Below are positions 45,745 through 54,115 of a DNA stretch of 64,000 nt, one piece after another. This DNA is from Melioribacteraceae bacterium. GTDB lineage: Bacteria; Bacteroidota; Ignavibacteria; Ignavibacteriales; Melioribacteraceae. The notes under the pieces were generated by a model. That model saw only the letters and a program-made list of their open reading frames with translations. It did no database searches and was not told the origin of the DNA. The stretch spans positions 23,330-87,329 of the forward strand of contig JALSTB010000018.1 in the NCBI GenBank assembly GCA_026983955.1, given 5' to 3'. The position numbers were made by a program, and so were the translations under genes. Numbering within the stretch: position 1 is the first letter of the stretch; each line of letters opens with the position of its first letter.

Positions 45745-47991
45745 TTATTTAAGAATTATTTTTTCCTTTAGTAAATCTTTGTCGTTAGATGATCCTCCAA
45801 CGAAAATCTCGAATTCTCCTGGTTCTGCAATGTAATTCATATTTATATCGTAGAATTTGAAATCTTCTGCCGAAAGGGAAAATTTAACTTTTCTGCTTTC
45901 GCCCGGTGCTAAATCTATTTTCTTAAAACCTTTCAGTTCTTTAACCGGTCTGGTTATACTTCCATATAAATCTCTTATATAAAGCTCAACTATTTCTTTT
46001 GTTCTAAAATTACCTGTATTCGTTACTGAAACCGAAACTTGCAGAGTATCATCTAATTTTATTGTTTTATCACTCAATGATAAATTCGAATATTTTAAAC
46101 TTGAATATGTTAAACCATATCCGAAGGGATAAGCTGGTGTGTAATCAACATCGAGATAGTAACTTGCATAACCGTCTGGGTTCTCCGGGGTTCCGAGTGT
46201 TCTTCCCAATTGATTTGGGGAAGGCGGCCGCCCCGTATTTTTATGGTTATAATAAATTGGGATTTGTCCGACGGTTCTTGGGAACGTTACCGGCAATTTC
46301 CCGGAAGGTGAAACTTTACCAAATAAAATATCGGATATCGCTTCGCCACCCATGATACCGGGATGCCAAGCGTATAAAATGCTGTTTACTTTATTAGCTA
46401 CATTACCGAATGTTAAAGGTCTGCCTGCTAAAATGATTAAAATTAGAGGTTTCCCTAATTTGGACAATTCGTCAATTAATTCTTCTTGTTTCCCCGGCAA
46501 ATTCAGAAATGCCCTGCAATGTGTTTCACCTGATAACATTGCATCTTCTCCGAGAAATAAAAGAACACAATCCGACTTCCCGGCTATTTCAAGCGCGTCG
46601 TTAAAATATTTGCGGTCATTGCTTCTCGGCGTTTCCATAGCTTTTGAATAGTAAATTTTTAATTTATGTCCGAACTCTTTTTTTATTGCCTTTAGTGGAG
46701 TAATTACATTAGCTGGATTTCCGTCTAACGACCATGTTCCCAGTTGATCTGCAGGCGCATCGGCCAAGGGACCGACGATGGCAAGGTTATTAATTTTATC
46801 AATATTTAAAGGCAGCGTACTATTGCGGTTTTGTAATAAAACAATACTTTCCGTTGCAATTTCTTTTGCAATTTTTTTATTCGTGTTGGTCAATGTAGTT
46901 TTAGAGGGATTGATGCCGAAAGGATTGTCGAACAAACCGAGTTTGAATTTTACCCTTAATATTCCAGCTACCAATGTATCAATCCATTCAACCTTTACTT
47001 TACCGGAGTTTATCAATTGCGTTAGATGTGTTTTATAATTTTCAGTTACCATTTCCATATTTACACCTGCATTAACGGCTTTCACCGCCGCTTCCTCACC
47101 ATCTTTAGCAAATCCGTGATTTATCATTTCGCTAACAGCTCCCCAATCGCTTACAACGAATCCATCATATAGCCATTCTTTCCGTAATATTTTTTTCAAT
47201 GTAAAATTATTCCCGGTAGCAGGTACGCCGTTCAAATCATTAAAAGCGCTCATTAATGTAGCTACGCCAGTTTTCACTGCTGCTTGAAACGGTTTCAAAT
47301 AAATGTTTCGTAATTCACCCTCGGGAATAAGAGTCGTATTATAATCTCGTCCTCCCTCGGCAGCGCCATATCCTACATAGTGCTTTGCACATGCAGCAAT
47401 AGTGTTTGGCGCTGCAAGATTTTCTCCTTGAAAACCGTGAATCATCGCACTTCCCATAACGCTTGCAAGAAACGGGTCTTCACCGCATGATTCCGCTATT
47501 CTGCCCCATCTGGGATCTCTGGAAATATCTATCATTGGTGCAAATGTCCAATGAATTCCATCTTCCGAAGCTTCGGCTGCCGCTACTTCAGCACCTTTTT
47601 TAATTAAATCGGGATTCCAAGTCGATGCCTGACCCAAAGGTATCGGTAGTACGGTTTTGTATCCGTGAATCACATCTCTTCCAAAAATAAGTGGAATGCC
47701 TAATCTTGATTTACTTACTGCAACGGTTTGAAGTTTAATTTTATCTTCTTTGCTTCCCGCATTTAAAAAAGAACCCACTTTCCCATCAGCGACTTCTTCC
47801 AAAACTTTATCATTCATTTCCCATAAATTATATTGTTGCATTTGACCTATTTTTTCTTGAAGTGTCATTCTATTCAACAGGTCAGAGATTCTTTTCTCAA
47901 TATTTTCAGAAGGATTTTTATAGATTTGGGCAAAAAATAAACTAATATTTAAAAAGAAAAATAACGCTGAAAGTCTGATAAAATTGAACAT
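45745..47991 (-). CDS. GH3-family beta-glucosidase
   Basis: A ~748-residue GH3 enzyme: signal peptide MFNFIRLSALFFFLNISLFFAQ, barrel domain with substrate motif RIAESCGEDPFL and AKHYVGYGAAEGGRDYN, nucleophile Asp282 (FVVSDWGAV), a second alpha/beta sandwich domain (NLAIVGPLAD) and a fibronectin-like C-terminus (VSVTNTGNFRTKEIVELYI). It would hydrolyse beta-linked glucose from oligosaccharides in the periplasm. The ATG at 47991 follows agaggag. A longer opening to 48042 is rejected because it spans a sigma-54 promoter. It lacks a sorting domain. Confidence 0.93.
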   Translation of the reverse strand: MFNFIRLSALFFFLNISLFFAQIYKNPSENIEKRISDLLNRMTLQEKIGQMQQYNLWEMNDKVLEEVADGKVGSFLNAGSKEDKIKLQTVAVSKSRLGIPLIFGRDVIHGYKTVLPIPLGQASTWNPDLIKKGAEVAAAEASEDGIHWTFAPMIDISRDPRWGRIAESCGEDPFLASVMGSAMIHGFQGENLAAPNTIAACAKHYVGYGAAEGGRDYNTTLIPEGELRNIYLKPFQAAVKTGVATLMSAFNDLNGVPATGNNFTLKKILRKEWLYDGFVVSDWGAVSEMINHGFAKDGEEAAVKAVNAGVNMEMVTENYKTHLTQLINSGKVKVEWIDTLVAGILRVKFKLGLFDNPFGINPSKTTLTNTNKKIAKEIATESIVLLQNRNSTLPLNIDKINNLAIVGPLADAPADQLGTWSLDGNPANVITPLKAIKKEFGHKLKIYYSKAMETPRSNDRKYFNDALEIAGKSDCVLLFLGEDAMLSGETHCRAFLNLPGKQEELIDELSKLGKPLILIILAGRPLTFGNVANKVNSILYAWHPGIMGGEAISDILFGKVSPSGKLPVTFPRTVGQIPIYYNHKNTGRPPSPNQLGRTLGTPENPDGYASYYLDVDYTPAYPFGYGLTYSSLKYSNLSLSDKTIKLDDTLQVSVSVTNTGNFRTKEIVELYIRDLYGSITRPVKELKGFKKIDLAPGESRKVKFSLSAEDFKFYDINMNYIAEPGEFEIFVGGSSNDKDLLKEKIILK

Positions 47992-48025
47992 GGCTCCTCT
48001 TTTGATACAGTCAATCAAAGTTAAA

Positions 48026-48041
48026 GGCAATAACCGTACCA
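48026..48041 (-). promoter_or_regulatory. Sigma-54 (-24/-12) promoter of the GH3 beta-glucosidase gene
   Basis: On the minus strand the bases TGGTACG-N4-TTGC run from 48041 to 48027, matching the consensus TGGCACG-N4-TTGC with one change. The invariant GG (48040-48039) and GC (48028-48027) have the required 10-base spacing. The start of transcription is expected about 12 bases further, giving a leader of ~24 bases before the ATG at 47991. The sigma-54 activator gene lies immediately upstream. Confidence 0.75.
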
Positions 48042-48093
48042 CTAATGAAAGGCTAAAATTGGCTTTAAAGTGGAAAAACTAATAATTCACGAG

Positions 48094-48138
48094 GTTATTT
48101 TATTATCAAATTAATAACGTCATTATTATTTTAATAAT
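48094..48138. promoter_or_regulatory. AT-rich inverted repeats upstream of the sigma-54 promoter (possible activator sites)
   Basis: Two dyads are visible: gttatt/aataac (48094-48099 and 48113-48118) and attatt/aataat (48122-48127 and 48133-48138). They sit 50-100 bases upstream of the -24 element, the usual place for enhancer sites bound by sigma-54 activators. The sequence is AT-rich, so chance dyads are possible. Confidence 0.35.
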
Positions 48139-48167
48139 AGTGATAAATTTAAAAACACCGGTGTGTG

Positions 48168-49622
48168 CTATTTCAATCCCAATTCTTTACACATTCTAAA
48201 ATAGTTAGGAGGAGCCAATCCAAGTTTTTTAGCTGCTTCGGCATCGGAAGAAGAATTATTCCTTACATGAAGAAAATATTCTTTCCGGAACCGTTTTTCA
48301 ATATCTTTAAGCTGAACAACGCTTCTTAAATATTTAAAATTAAAAACATCGGAGTTGTTTCCTGCCCCGGGTAAACGGTAAACCAACGATTCGTCAACAA
48401 CTTCTTTAGTTATTAATTTTTGTTCGTTTAGCAAAAATCGTTGCACAACATTTTTTAATTCACGAACGTTCCCGCGCCAATCATAATTTTTCAAACTTGT
48501 AACTGCTTCTTCTTGAAATACCGGTTTCACTATACCCATATCGGAACAATATTTATCAACAAAATAATCGATTAACAAGGGGATATCTTCACGTCTCTCT
48601 TTCAAGGGAGGAAGATGGATTCTTGCCACATTTAAGCGGTAGTAAAGGTCTTCCCGGAATTTTTTTTGCTCGACCCTTTCTTCCAAATTTGTATTTGTAG
48701 CCGCAATTATTCTAACATTGACTTTTATGGTATCTGTGCGACCTATTTTTTCAATTTCACCGTCTTGAATTACTCTTAAAAGTTTAACTTGAGCGGAAAG
48801 AGGCAATTCGGATATTTCATCTAAAAAAATCGTTCCTTTATCTGCACTTTCGAACAAACCTTTTTTTTCTTTTGCGGCACCGGTAAACGAGCCCTTTATG
48901 TAACCGAACAATTCACTCTCTATCAGATCAGCAGGTATACTACCACAATTAATACGGATTAATTTTTCAAATTTTCTTTTGCTTTTATAGTGTATATGAT
49001 ACGCAACAAGTTCCTTGCCGGTACCGGAAGCTCCGTCGATGAGAATGTTCAAATCGTTTTTAGCAAGTTTTTCAATCTGTCCTTTAAGATTCTTTATCTG
49101 CTCCGATTCACCTATAATTTCTCTTTCTTTCAGAATTGTGTAGATGTTTTGAGTTAATTTTTTATTTGAAACATAATTACGTTTTTCCAGAATCCTCTTT
49201 TCGTATGCATTGAAAATAGACATAACAAAATCGGTAGGCTGGTAAATATATTGTTCAATATCACCCGGATATTTTGTGCAATACCAAAAAGCACCTGCTT
49301 CTATTAATTCATTTGCAAAATTATAATCCGTTATATTAATCGTTAGTTTGGTTATTACTATAATTTGAATTGTGGTATCAATTTTCTTTATTTCTCTAAT
49401 TAATTCTTCACCTTTAATTCCACCTGCTATTTGGAAATCCATTATTACAATACTAAAATAATTTTGTTTTTCACTCAGAATTTTAAGAGCATCAGCTCCG
49501 TTAGATACAATTTCCCGGATAAATATTTTATCTTTAAATGGTTCTATAGTGTTCTTTACACGCTTAACGTCAAACTCTTCGTCTTCGATTAACAATATAT
49601 TGATCGGGTCGGCAGGATTCAT
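48168..49622 (-). CDS. Sigma-54-dependent response regulator of the glycan locus
   Basis: A 484-residue activator. The receiver (~7-135) has acidic residues LIEDEEFD, phospho-Asp62 (IVIMDFQIAGG) and an enlarged loop around 95-125. The AAA+ domain has Walker A GASGTGKE (~197-204), a GSFTGA loop (244-249, Ser in place of the usual first Ala), Walker B GTIFLDEISE and a conserved Arg finger region. The Fis-type helix-turn-helix is SSDAEAAKKLGLAPPNYFRMCKELGLK at the C-terminus. It is the third gene of the binding-protein/kinase/regulator cassette and lies next to a sigma-54 promoter. Confidence 0.92.
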   Translation of the reverse strand: MNPADPINILLIEDEEFDVKRVKNTIEPFKDKIFIREIVSNGADALKILSEKQNYFSIVIMDFQIAGGIKGEELIREIKKIDTTIQIIVITKLTINITDYNFANELIEAGAFWYCTKYPGDIEQYIYQPTDFVMSIFNAYEKRILEKRNYVSNKKLTQNIYTILKEREIIGESEQIKNLKGQIEKLAKNDLNILIDGASGTGKELVAYHIHYKSKRKFEKLIRINCGSIPADLIESELFGYIKGSFTGAAKEKKGLFESADKGTIFLDEISELPLSAQVKLLRVIQDGEIEKIGRTDTIKVNVRIIAATNTNLEERVEQKKFREDLYYRLNVARIHLPPLKERREDIPLLIDYFVDKYCSDMGIVKPVFQEEAVTSLKNYDWRGNVRELKNVVQRFLLNEQKLITKEVVDESLVYRLPGAGNNSDVFNFKYLRSVVQLKDIEKRFRKEYFLHVRNNSSSDAEAAKKLGLAPPNYFRMCKELGLK

Positions 49623-49635
49623 TTAATTATTCTTT

Positions 49636-51114
49636 TTATTTATTAAAAGTAATCTGAAATTCACAACCACCTTCTTCCAAATTCCGCACATCAAGTTTCC
49701 ATCCGCATCTTTTTGTTGCTATTTCATATGCAATATAGCAGCCGTAGCCTTTGTTCTGATTTGCGGAATATTTTGTAGAAACTTTTTCCAAAAATATTTT
49801 TTTTACCCCGTTTATTTCTTCCAATAATTCTTTTTTAATCCCGTTTCCGTTGTCCCTAATCGAAATAACAGCCAAATTGTTTTCTTCATCATAAAACGTT
49901 TTAATAAATATGACCAAACTTTTTGTGTTGCCGTGGTCGATGCTGTTTTGGATTAATGGTTCCAATACTTCCCAAATAACATACTCATTTACAGACACTT
50001 TTGGAAATTTATCATCGAGCTCCAATTCGAATTCAAACGTATCAGTTTGAGAAGAGATCCGGAGAAATAAATTATTAACTATAAATTTTATTTCTTCGTT
50101 TATATCAGTTTTAAACATTGGATTGCGAATGGTTTGCAGCGGTGGATCATACCATTTCATATCATATATTACGCGTGAAACAAAATTGGCATATTTATAT
50201 AATTTATCTTTTACCGAGTCTATATTTTTATCGTTCAGACCTTGCAAATCTTCTTTTATAAAACCCATTACCTTTTCGGCTTTGTGGTGTGTGTGATAAA
50301 TTCTTTTTGTAAACAGAGATTCTTTTTCGTGCACTATTTTATCTTTCAAATGTTTTTCCTGTTCTTCAAAAAAGAGTTCTTTCGCTTTGTCTCTTTCCCT
50401 AACAGAATAAGATGAGATTAAATACATTGCTATTAATCCAAACAGTATAAGTGAAAAATAAACAATTGCAACTTCGTTATAACCGGAAAGAATATTACTT
50501 GTAAAAAATGAAAAGTTCGGTGAATTTTTCATGTAAAAAACGCCCAGGAATTCGCCGTTCGGAACCAGAGGCACCAAAACGTGAAAAGTTTGCCCCGGTT
50601 TTTGAACGCTTAATATTTGTTCTTTCTCTCTTAATAATTCGGCATTATCTTCAAATAAGCGTTTAGCCTCTTCAAATTCAGGTATAGTTTTTATCGAGTA
50701 ATTCAATTTCCCCGTTAAAAAATCCAATAGGGTCTTTCCATTTTCAATTACTACAGGCCTGCCGTTTTGTAAAACTATCAATCCGCTAAGCTGCACATGT
50801 TGTTCCATTAATTGTTGACTGAAAATAATATTAAAAGCCTCGATAATTTTTGTTCTAAGCCTGTTGTCAATCTTTCCACGGTCGTAGATGTTTTCCATTA
50901 ATAATTCAAGTGATGTGGTACTTAAATTGGCAATTCTTTCCGCCGATTCTTTTTTGTACCACTGTTGTGTTTTATGTAAAAATTCCTCGAGTGATGATTT
51001 CTGAATTAATGAAAATATAAATTGAAATATTACTAAAATTAATAATATTAGTGTCAGATGTCTTAGTTCAAAATGATATTTCTCAATTCTTTCTTTAATA
51101 TTTTGTGACTTCAT
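49636..51114 (-). CDS. Membrane histidine kinase of the glycan-locus signalling cassette (atypical His box)
   Basis: This 492-residue protein has one helix at ~18-38, a ~170-residue extracytoplasmic domain, a second helix at ~214-235, a coiled coil and an HATPase domain (N-box EPLIQNSIDHG, G1 DNGNGI, G2 NKGYGCYIAYEIA). The expected HisKA box (HE-x-x-x-P) is not visible. The candidate acceptor region is RIYHTHHKAEKVMGFIKEDL with His274, His276 and His277. The ectodomain presumably touches the binding protein encoded just upstream. The gene lies 13 bases before the regulator gene. Confidence 0.85.
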   Translation of the reverse strand: MKSQNIKERIEKYHFELRHLTLILLILVIFQFIFSLIQKSSLEEFLHKTQQWYKKESAERIANLSTTSLELLMENIYDRGKIDNRLRTKIIEAFNIIFSQQLMEQHVQLSGLIVLQNGRPVVIENGKTLLDFLTGKLNYSIKTIPEFEEAKRLFEDNAELLREKEQILSVQKPGQTFHVLVPLVPNGEFLGVFYMKNSPNFSFFTSNILSGYNEVAIVYFSLILFGLIAMYLISSYSVRERDKAKELFFEEQEKHLKDKIVHEKESLFTKRIYHTHHKAEKVMGFIKEDLQGLNDKNIDSVKDKLYKYANFVSRVIYDMKWYDPPLQTIRNPMFKTDINEEIKFIVNNLFLRISSQTDTFEFELELDDKFPKVSVNEYVIWEVLEPLIQNSIDHGNTKSLVIFIKTFYDEENNLAVISIRDNGNGIKKELLEEINGVKKIFLEKVSTKYSANQNKGYGCYIAYEIATKRCGWKLDVRNLEEGGCEFQITFNK

Positions 51115-51119
51115 TTTAA

Positions 51120-52448
51120 TTATTTAATTATTATTGATTTGGACTGAATGTTTTGGTCCACTTCGTTAAGGGCTTTGTCAACACTTATCTCACCTTTTAT
51201 TGCTTTATTAGCATAATAGGCGAGTATATCGGAAATTCTTGTATAATCTTTCAGAAACGGTCTGTGAACACCATTGTTAAGTAAATTCTTATAAAATTTT
51301 AAATCCTTGTATTTAGCAACAAACGATTTATCTTCATATAACTGTTTAAGTACCGGCAAATATCCTCCTTCTTGATACATAATTTTCTGTGAATCTTCGC
51401 GGAGTAAAAATTTAATAAACTCAAGAGCTTCCTTTTTATGATTGCTGAATTTGGAAATCATTAAATTCCAACCTCCGTAAACTGATATGGGTTTGGACCC
51501 TTTCAGATGAGGTAACGGTGCTTTTTTTACTATTCCTTTGAAATTATATTTTTTGACTGCTTCTCTTTTATATCTCTCATAACCCGGCCAACCTCTAAGA
51601 AAAACAGCGTTGCTCTTTATGAAATATTCCCAGGATGAATATCCTTTAAATCCGGTTGCTTGATAAGGCGTTAATTTTTGTTTTTGAACCAAGTCTACTA
51701 AAAACCCTAGTGCATTTTTAACTGTTCCGTTATTATAATTTATCCCGTGATTAAAAAACTCAGGCTCCATATTCAATATCAATTCTGTAAGGCTGCAAAT
51801 AAGCCCCTCATAACTTTCGGCAGGATAGATATAGAACGGATATCCTAACTTTTTCATTCTTTTACCCAGTTTGATAAAATTTTCCCACGTAATCGAATTC
51901 TGAAGTTCCTTTTCAATAATTTTATAATTGTGCAGTTTTTTTAAAATATCTTCTCTATAAAACATTAAGCTTATATCAATATATAGCGGAATTGCGACAA
52001 GGGAATCGTTGAAAAAACATGACGCAAGGGAATATTTTAACAATTTGTTTTCCAGACCGTTTAAATCCGATTCATTAATCGGTTCGCTCCATTTTGCAAA
52101 ACGGTGAACCCAAATTAAATCAACGGCAAAAATATCTATTTTATCGCTCTTACTGCGTAAAGCCCTTGCCAAAAGCTCTTTCCTTTCGTTCGTACTGAAT
52201 TTGGAAAACGGCAAATTTATTGTTTCAACTTTTATTCTTCCTTTGTACTCATTATTAAATTTCTTAATTAAAATTTTGTGAGCTTGGGAAATGTTATCGG
52301 CGTAAGTAATTGTAATTAAATTACCGTCCTCGTTATGGGCGGTGAAATTAGGCAAAATAACTAACAGGAAGAAAATCAAAATAATTAGAACAAATAATAT
52401 TTGCTGGAAAAAATAGTTAGAAAAATATTTTTGATACGCCGGCTTCAT
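51120..52448 (-). CDS. Membrane-anchored extracellular solute-binding protein family 1 (sugar sensor)
   Basis: A 442-residue protein with a strongly hydrophobic N-terminal segment (residues ~15-36) lacking an obvious cleavage site or lipobox, so it may stay anchored in the inner membrane. The rest is a family 1 solute-binding protein of the carbohydrate ABC type: LITITYADNISQAHKILIKKFNNEY near the start, DIFAVDLIWVHRFA, and the C-terminal KKEALEFIKFLLREDSQKIMYQEGGYLPV motif. No ABC permease or ATPase genes adjoin it. It lies 5 bases before the kinase gene, so it is probably a ligand sensor for the kinase rather than a transporter part. Confidence 0.85.
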   Translation of the reverse strand: MKPAYQKYFSNYFFQQILFVLIILIFFLLVILPNFTAHNEDGNLITITYADNISQAHKILIKKFNNEYKGRIKVETINLPFSKFSTNERKELLARALRSKSDKIDIFAVDLIWVHRFAKWSEPINESDLNGLENKLLKYSLASCFFNDSLVAIPLYIDISLMFYREDILKKLHNYKIIEKELQNSITWENFIKLGKRMKKLGYPFYIYPAESYEGLICSLTELILNMEPEFFNHGINYNNGTVKNALGFLVDLVQKQKLTPYQATGFKGYSSWEYFIKSNAVFLRGWPGYERYKREAVKKYNFKGIVKKAPLPHLKGSKPISVYGGWNLMISKFSNHKKEALEFIKFLLREDSQKIMYQEGGYLPVLKQLYEDKSFVAKYKDLKFYKNLLNNGVHRPFLKDYTRISDILAYYANKAIKGEISVDKALNEVDQNIQSKSIIIK

Positions 52449-52621
52449 TGGAATAATAAATATAGAAATAAAAGTAATCAGTAGAAACTTACTTTCTCAT
52501 ATAAAAGTTATTTTATAGACTGATAAATTTGCAAATTAAACATTTCAACTATATTCATAGCTCTTTGTGAATTCCGGCGCATCAGAGAAATGAGAAATAT
52601 AACCGATATTATTTAACATAA

Positions 52622-52672
52622 CGGAAAATCAAAAAACTTAATTTTCCGGATATTAAATTTTTTGACTTTCCG
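52622..52672. repeat. 18-bp imperfect inverted repeat upstream of the sensor cassette
   Basis: Arms at 52622-52639 (cggaaaatcaaaaaactt) and 52655-52672 are complementary at 15 of 18 positions, separated by 15 bases. It could be a terminator for the duplicated cargo gene or an operator of the cassette. Confidence 0.5.
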
Positions 52673-52728
52673 TAAAATTGCTCAGTAAAAAAATACAAAA
52701 TACGAATGTATCACCCCTTTCGTTTCCG

Positions 52729-53039
52729 CATAATCCAAAGTTGTAAAGTTCATCTGAAACCCATAGTTTTTTAGAAGTATTTTAATATTGAACTATTTAA
52801 TAAGCATCATCTTCCTTGTTTTTACGTATTTTCCGGCTCTTAAAATATAAAAATATATTCCCGAAGATTCTCCGCTTGCATCCCATTCAACCGAATATGA
52901 ACCCGGATTTAATTTTTTATTCAGTAATGATTTTATTTTTCGTCCCAATACATCGTATATCTCCAACTTGATTCCGCTTTCCTCCGGAATGCTGAACGTA
53001 ATTTTTGTGGAAGGATTAAACGGGTTCGGGTAGTTTTGA
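52729..53039 (-). repeat. 311-bp near-identical repeat, copy B (recent insertion or gene conversion)
   Basis: Matches 28731-29041 with one visible substitution, ending in the middle of the sorting domain upstream and after eight symporter codons downstream. The symporter is not continued here, so copy B is derived. Confidence 0.95.
52731..52755 (-). pseudogene. Truncated 5' fragment of the SLC5 symporter gene
   Basis: On the minus strand this encodes MNFTTLDY, identical to the first eight residues of the symporter at 28755. Homology stops two bases beyond. It is a passenger of the 311-bp duplication and has no function of its own. Confidence 0.9.
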
Positions 53040-54061
53040 CTCAATTCGAATCTTTCCGGTGCAAGAATCTCTACTTCCGCCAACGAACTATAAGTAAACG
53101 TTCCGTCTATATCTATTTGCTTTAATCTGTAAATATATTTTCCCGATGTTTCCGGTTTGTCCGAGAACAAATAATTATTCGGTGAATTACTATTTCCCGC
53201 TCCTTTTACAAAACCTATTTTTTTCCATTTGCTTTTTTCGCCGGAATATTTCCGTTCAATTTCAAAACCATAATTGTTCACTTCGGTTGCAGTTTTCCAG
53301 TTTAAGTTTACTTTTCCATCAATAACTTTTGCAGTAAATGTTGTTAGTTCTACGGGAAGAGGGTTATCCAACTTGCTTAAAATTGTTCCGTTATTTACAT
53401 CAACATAAAAATAAACGGGTTGGTTATCTGTAGTCAGAGTAACAGTTGCTTCTGTGTTTATATAATCTTTATGCACCTTACCTTCTGGGCTCCACATTGC
53501 ATTAGGATCGTATTTATGATAAGCATACCATGTATGTGTTCCGGCAGTTAAATCCGTTCTTTTATATGCATAAATACCGTCTCCCGCCGTTTGGTCTCCA
53601 CTACCATTAATATCACCGTCATCCTTCATAACACCATTCTTTTTGACCCCGTCAAGCATTATACTGATAATGCCACTCAATGGCTCGTTGGAATTAGGTA
53701 TATCGGTTGTCGGTTGCCAGTCCGTTGAATTGGTATTTGTATTGTATGTAAAAAGAATGGTTACATCCGTATTGGCATTTGGATAATACAACCAAGAATA
53801 ACCGTGGTTTACCACGCCGGTATTACCGCCGGCGGTTGTGTTTTTGATAAACCACTTTCTTGTACCTGTAGTAGACAGGTTTACTATTCTTTCCACGGAA
53901 TAAATACCGTCGCCGGCTGTTGCATCGCCATGTGTACCGTCATCGTACATTTGATAGGCGGTTCCATAAAACCCATTAATAAAAACATAATACGGTTGGG
54001 CAAATAACGTTTGAAAACCAAGAAACGTTATTAACGTTAGAAATTGTAATGTTTTTTTCAT
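52793..54061 (-). CDS. T9SS-secreted protein with one DDG/GDGIYS repeat module and fibronectin-like region
   Basis: A 422-residue secreted protein with signal peptide (MKKTLQFLTLITFLGFQTLFAQ). Residues ~22-235 form one copy of a module seen three times in the adjacent GH16 enzyme: YQMYDDGTHGDATAGDGIYS, then a WLYYPNANTDVTILFTYNTN strand pair, then a second half with KDDGDINGSGDQTAGDGIYA, ending VYFYVDVNNG. A fibronectin-like region follows, then a T9SS sorting domain (SQNYPNPFNPSTKI) that is nucleotide-identical except for one base to that of the 28795 gene. No catalytic motif is visible. Probably a surface glycan-binding protein. Confidence 0.82.
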   Translation of the reverse strand: MKKTLQFLTLITFLGFQTLFAQPYYVFINGFYGTAYQMYDDGTHGDATAGDGIYSVERIVNLSTTGTRKWFIKNTTAGGNTGVVNHGYSWLYYPNANTDVTILFTYNTNTNSTDWQPTTDIPNSNEPLSGIISIMLDGVKKNGVMKDDGDINGSGDQTAGDGIYAYKRTDLTAGTHTWYAYHKYDPNAMWSPEGKVHKDYINTEATVTLTTDNQPVYFYVDVNNGTILSKLDNPLPVELTTFTAKVIDGKVNLNWKTATEVNNYGFEIERKYSGEKSKWKKIGFVKGAGNSNSPNNYLFSDKPETSGKYIYRLKQIDIDGTFTYSSLAEVEILAPERFELSQNYPNPFNPSTKITFSIPEESGIKLEIYDVLGRKIKSLLNKKLNPGSYSVEWDASGESSGIYFYILRAGKYVKTRKMMLIK

Positions 54062-54115
54062 CTCCAGCTCCTATATTTGTTAAAAGTTAATTAACTAAGA
54101 TTGTTATTGTTTATC

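Larger units (their letters stand above)
52449..52792. other. Intergenic region with inverted repeat and a truncated symporter 5' end
   Basis: This 344-base gap contains no intact gene. It holds an 18-bp imperfect inverted repeat (52622-52672) upstream of the sensor cassette and, from 52729, the beginning of the 311-bp duplicated block. The fragment 52731-52755 encodes the first eight codons of the symporter on the minus strand and then runs out. The promoter of the signalling cassette must lie here. Confidence 0.7.

Noticed and set aside
47992..48042. 17-residue N-terminal extension of the GH3 gene
   Set aside because: It precedes the signal peptide and covers the predicted sigma-54 promoter and the ribosome site.
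48154..48163. Palindrome acaccggtgt after the sigma-54 activator gene, followed by T residues on the minus strand
   Set aside because: Too short to form a hairpin with a loop; not enough to call a terminator.
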